From Lithospermum erythrorhizon (Eukaryota; Streptophyta; Magnoliopsida; Boraginales; Boraginaceae), in NCBI GenBank assembly GCA_019722365.1, contig JADFUC010001868.1, positions 62,001 through 126,000 on the forward strand: DNA of 64,000 nucleotides, written 5' to 3'. The position numbers and the translations under genes were made by a program. Below are positions 61,993-64,000 of this stretch, piece by piece (the stretch's first letter is position 1; every line of letters begins with the position of its first letter). The notes beneath the pieces are model-generated. The model was given only the letters and a program-made list of their open reading frames with translations, made no database searches and had not been told where the DNA came from.

Positions 61993-63540
61993 GCCCCCCA
62001 CTTTTATGTGGTGATTGTGGAGTGAAATCGACAATCGAGCTTGATAAGCACATAATTATGATGGGGCGAAGGGAGAGCCTTTGACAACAAATGTCGGCCC
62101 GACTTGTTCGTGATCGGTAAGCGAGGCCAAAATGTCGAGCATGAGGGACTTTTACTGCAGTGAAATGACAATGATATCGATGAGCTCGGTGCTCATGGAA
62201 GACGGGGTTCTTTGCGATATGGATGGCTAAGCGTAGATCCGCGATAGAGAGGTATTTGTTTCAATGTGCCCAAGTCATAAAGCGGTCCCCGGCCGGCGAG
62301 TTGCTTTGCGGAAGCTTGAGCCAGGCTGTCACTCTCTTCGGCCAGCTCGCTAACGGTCGGTATCGATTGCTTATTTGCTTTTACAGAAAATATTAGATTG
62401 ACGAGCTTCCACAATATCGACAAACCTTGAGTTATAGGCCGTCTGACCAGTCGTATCAAAATAGGCTTCCAAACTAAGCTTGGTAGAACCCTGAAGAAGT
62501 AGATCTTAAGTAGCTGATTTGTGACATAATGCAGCAGGTGTTCCAATGCTTGAAGATGAGAGTCTCTAGGTGCTTGCATAAACTGACTAAGAGTCTGTAC
62601 ATAGAATGTTAAATACGGTTTAGTGTTAACAAGATTGAGCTTTCCGAGACCTGGCCAATGTTACGGATTAGTAAACAAAAGGCCTTGCCGAGTCGACTTT
62701 TGTTAAGAGGGAGATGAGTAACATAAGTTTTATGACCTTTGTGTTGAGTGTAATCCGATCACTGTCGCTGACAATTCTAAAACAAATTTACAACATGTCG
62801 TTCTTAAGCGATCTCTATTTTGACCATGAAACCAAGGAAGTAACTAAGAAAACCAAGATCCTTGATGCTAAACTGGTGGTGTAAATGAGCCTTGAGATTA
62901 GCAATGGCTATGGCATTAGAACCTGTGACTAGGATGTAAATCAACATAAAATACTCTGACCAACACGTCCGCTTCTCGCTTAGTCTAGCACATAAAGTGA
63001 GTAATCATTCTTAGATTGTTGATAGCCAAGAGTGAGCAAGGTGTTGCTAATTTGGCAAACCATTGCCTAGAAGAACATTTCGAAACCATATATAAACTCT
63101 TTCGGTCTCGAAGCGAACTACATGGAGCAATGACACCTGAGGTTGCGTATAGATTTGTAAGGTCTCCGTCGCGAGAAATGCCATTGTTAACGTCTAGTTG
63201 ATGATAAATGGACCAATACTTATGAAACATGATAGTAAACAACACACCGCCTTTGGGCGTCTTGACAACGGGGAGAAAATGTTTTGTATAATGTGACACC
63301 ATGCGTTGTATGAATCCGCTATATGACGAGCATACATGCCTTTCAATGGATATTCGGCTTTGAGTTTGATTTTATAATCCATTTGCAAGAAACAACCTTT
63401 TTTCAGTGAGGCGTTAAGCGTAACCTCCCGTATTCCATTTGGCAACTAAAGCATGTAACTCTTTGTCCATAGCATCTATCCATTTAAGATCTTTAATAGC
63501 TTGTTTATACTTATATTTTAGGCTCGATAATATTTAATAC
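61625..63540 (-). mobile_element. Ty1/copia relic in the GST intron, minus strand
   Basis: Read on the minus strand, the end of copia pol is clear though broken. A piece leading into reverse transcriptase lies at about 63530-63420 (KYKYKQAIKDLKWIDAMDKE). The RT core is at 63302-62985 (SPVVK, then HQLDVNNGISRDGDL, LYMVS, SRQWFAKLA). RNase H-proximal remnants are at 62579-62193 (HLQALEHLLHYV, then ELAEESDSLAQASAKQLAG). A purine-rich tract (AAAAGTGGGGGGC, minus strand) follows at about 62005-61993, then a probable 3' LTR. Integrase, gag and a 5' LTR were not found, so it is truncated or continues past 64000. Confidence 0.8.
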
Positions 63541-64000
63541 AGCGATAAAGAAGTAGTAGTAAATAAAAGAAATAGAAGAAATTATAAAGTTAGTTCGAGA
63601 GTGCTTTAATGTTTCATGCTACACGTAATCTGCAGTCTTTGTAGATTGTATTCTAGTAGATCTGCAAGTCACGGGGACAATAGAACTTAGGTGTGTGTGT
63701 GTGTGTTGTGTCAGAATTTGGCTCAATGAGGTTAGTGTGTACGGGTGAGCCAAATGGTTGCTAAACGGTGAAAATCGATTATGATCTTTGCATTAATAAG
63801 TGATTCTTTGCATGCCAGATGCCTCTGAGATATTATCATTGTTGTGGTGATGTTGTGACATACTAGATTAAGTTATTATAATAGTAGATGTTAGTTGGGA
63901 AATGCAATGGCAATGGCAAGAGAAGAGGAGAAGTAGTAGGTTGATCAATATAGTGGAAAGGATAACACAACTCATGAAACACTACATCTCTTGATGTAAA
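63541..64000. other. Unassigned edge of the window
   Basis: Contains a (GT)8 microsatellite at 63691-63706 and otherwise featureless sequence. It may be GST intron, copia remnant or neither. Confidence 0.4.

Overview
The window is AT-rich nuclear DNA of a eudicot plant. Its genes are plant-specific (AP2/ERF factors, a PHT1 phosphate transporter, cryptochrome 2, an R2R3-MYB, a tau glutathione S-transferase, a DUF761 protein), several have short GT-AG introns, and the long spacers hold decayed Ty1/copia, CACTA and Stowaway-type elements. I cannot name the species; an asterid would fit, but that is a guess.

Layout. 1-5.8 kb: a small intronless ERF (group IXc, minus strand) and an unidentified coding relic. 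5.8-10.3 kb: a decayed full-length copia element with both LTRs and a perfect 5-bp target duplication. 11.6-18.4 kb: two tandem ERF1B-type genes on the plus strand that share leader and promoter blocks; the promoter of the second is split by extra DNA carrying the 5' end of a methyltransferase (PMT-like) gene in antisense. 18.4-27 kb: an intact PHT1 phosphate transporter in a large spacer. 27-38.6 kb: an unrecognised multi-exon gene remnant, long degenerate tandem repeats and a 2.5-kb non-autonomous CACTA element. 38.7-42.3 kb: a second PHT1 copy, now a pseudogene with a damaged 5' end, frameshifts and a 2.1-kb insertion. 43.1-46.2 kb: complete cryptochrome 2 (four coding exons, minus strand), convergent with the PHT1 pseudogene. 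47.8 kb: a Stowaway-like MITE. 49.5-52.5 kb: a copia relic on the minus strand. 54.6-57.0 kb: a three-exon subgroup-2 MYB (MYB13/14/15 type). 59.2-59.8 kb: a DUF761 gene (minus). 61.1 kb to the end: exon 1 of a tau GST whose putative intron holds another minus-strand copia relic; exon 2 was not found and may lie beyond the window.

The genes do not form an operon-like pathway. They do resemble an old conserved neighbourhood: from memory, Arabidopsis has ERF095/ERF098/ERF1B next to MYB15 on chromosome 3 and ERF14 close to CRY2 on chromosome 1, so this window may preserve both halves of one ancestral block. The ERF1B-type genes, the small ERF, the MYB and the GST belong to families linked to ethylene/jasmonate, defence and stress responses; PHT1 serves phosphate uptake and CRY2 blue-light sensing. 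I found no tRNA, rRNA or CRISPR. I did not find an obviously new biological system. The strongest leads are the conserved block, the rebuilt ERF1B promoter, a duplicated splice acceptor inside CRY2, and the PHT1 copy split by an unclassified insertion.
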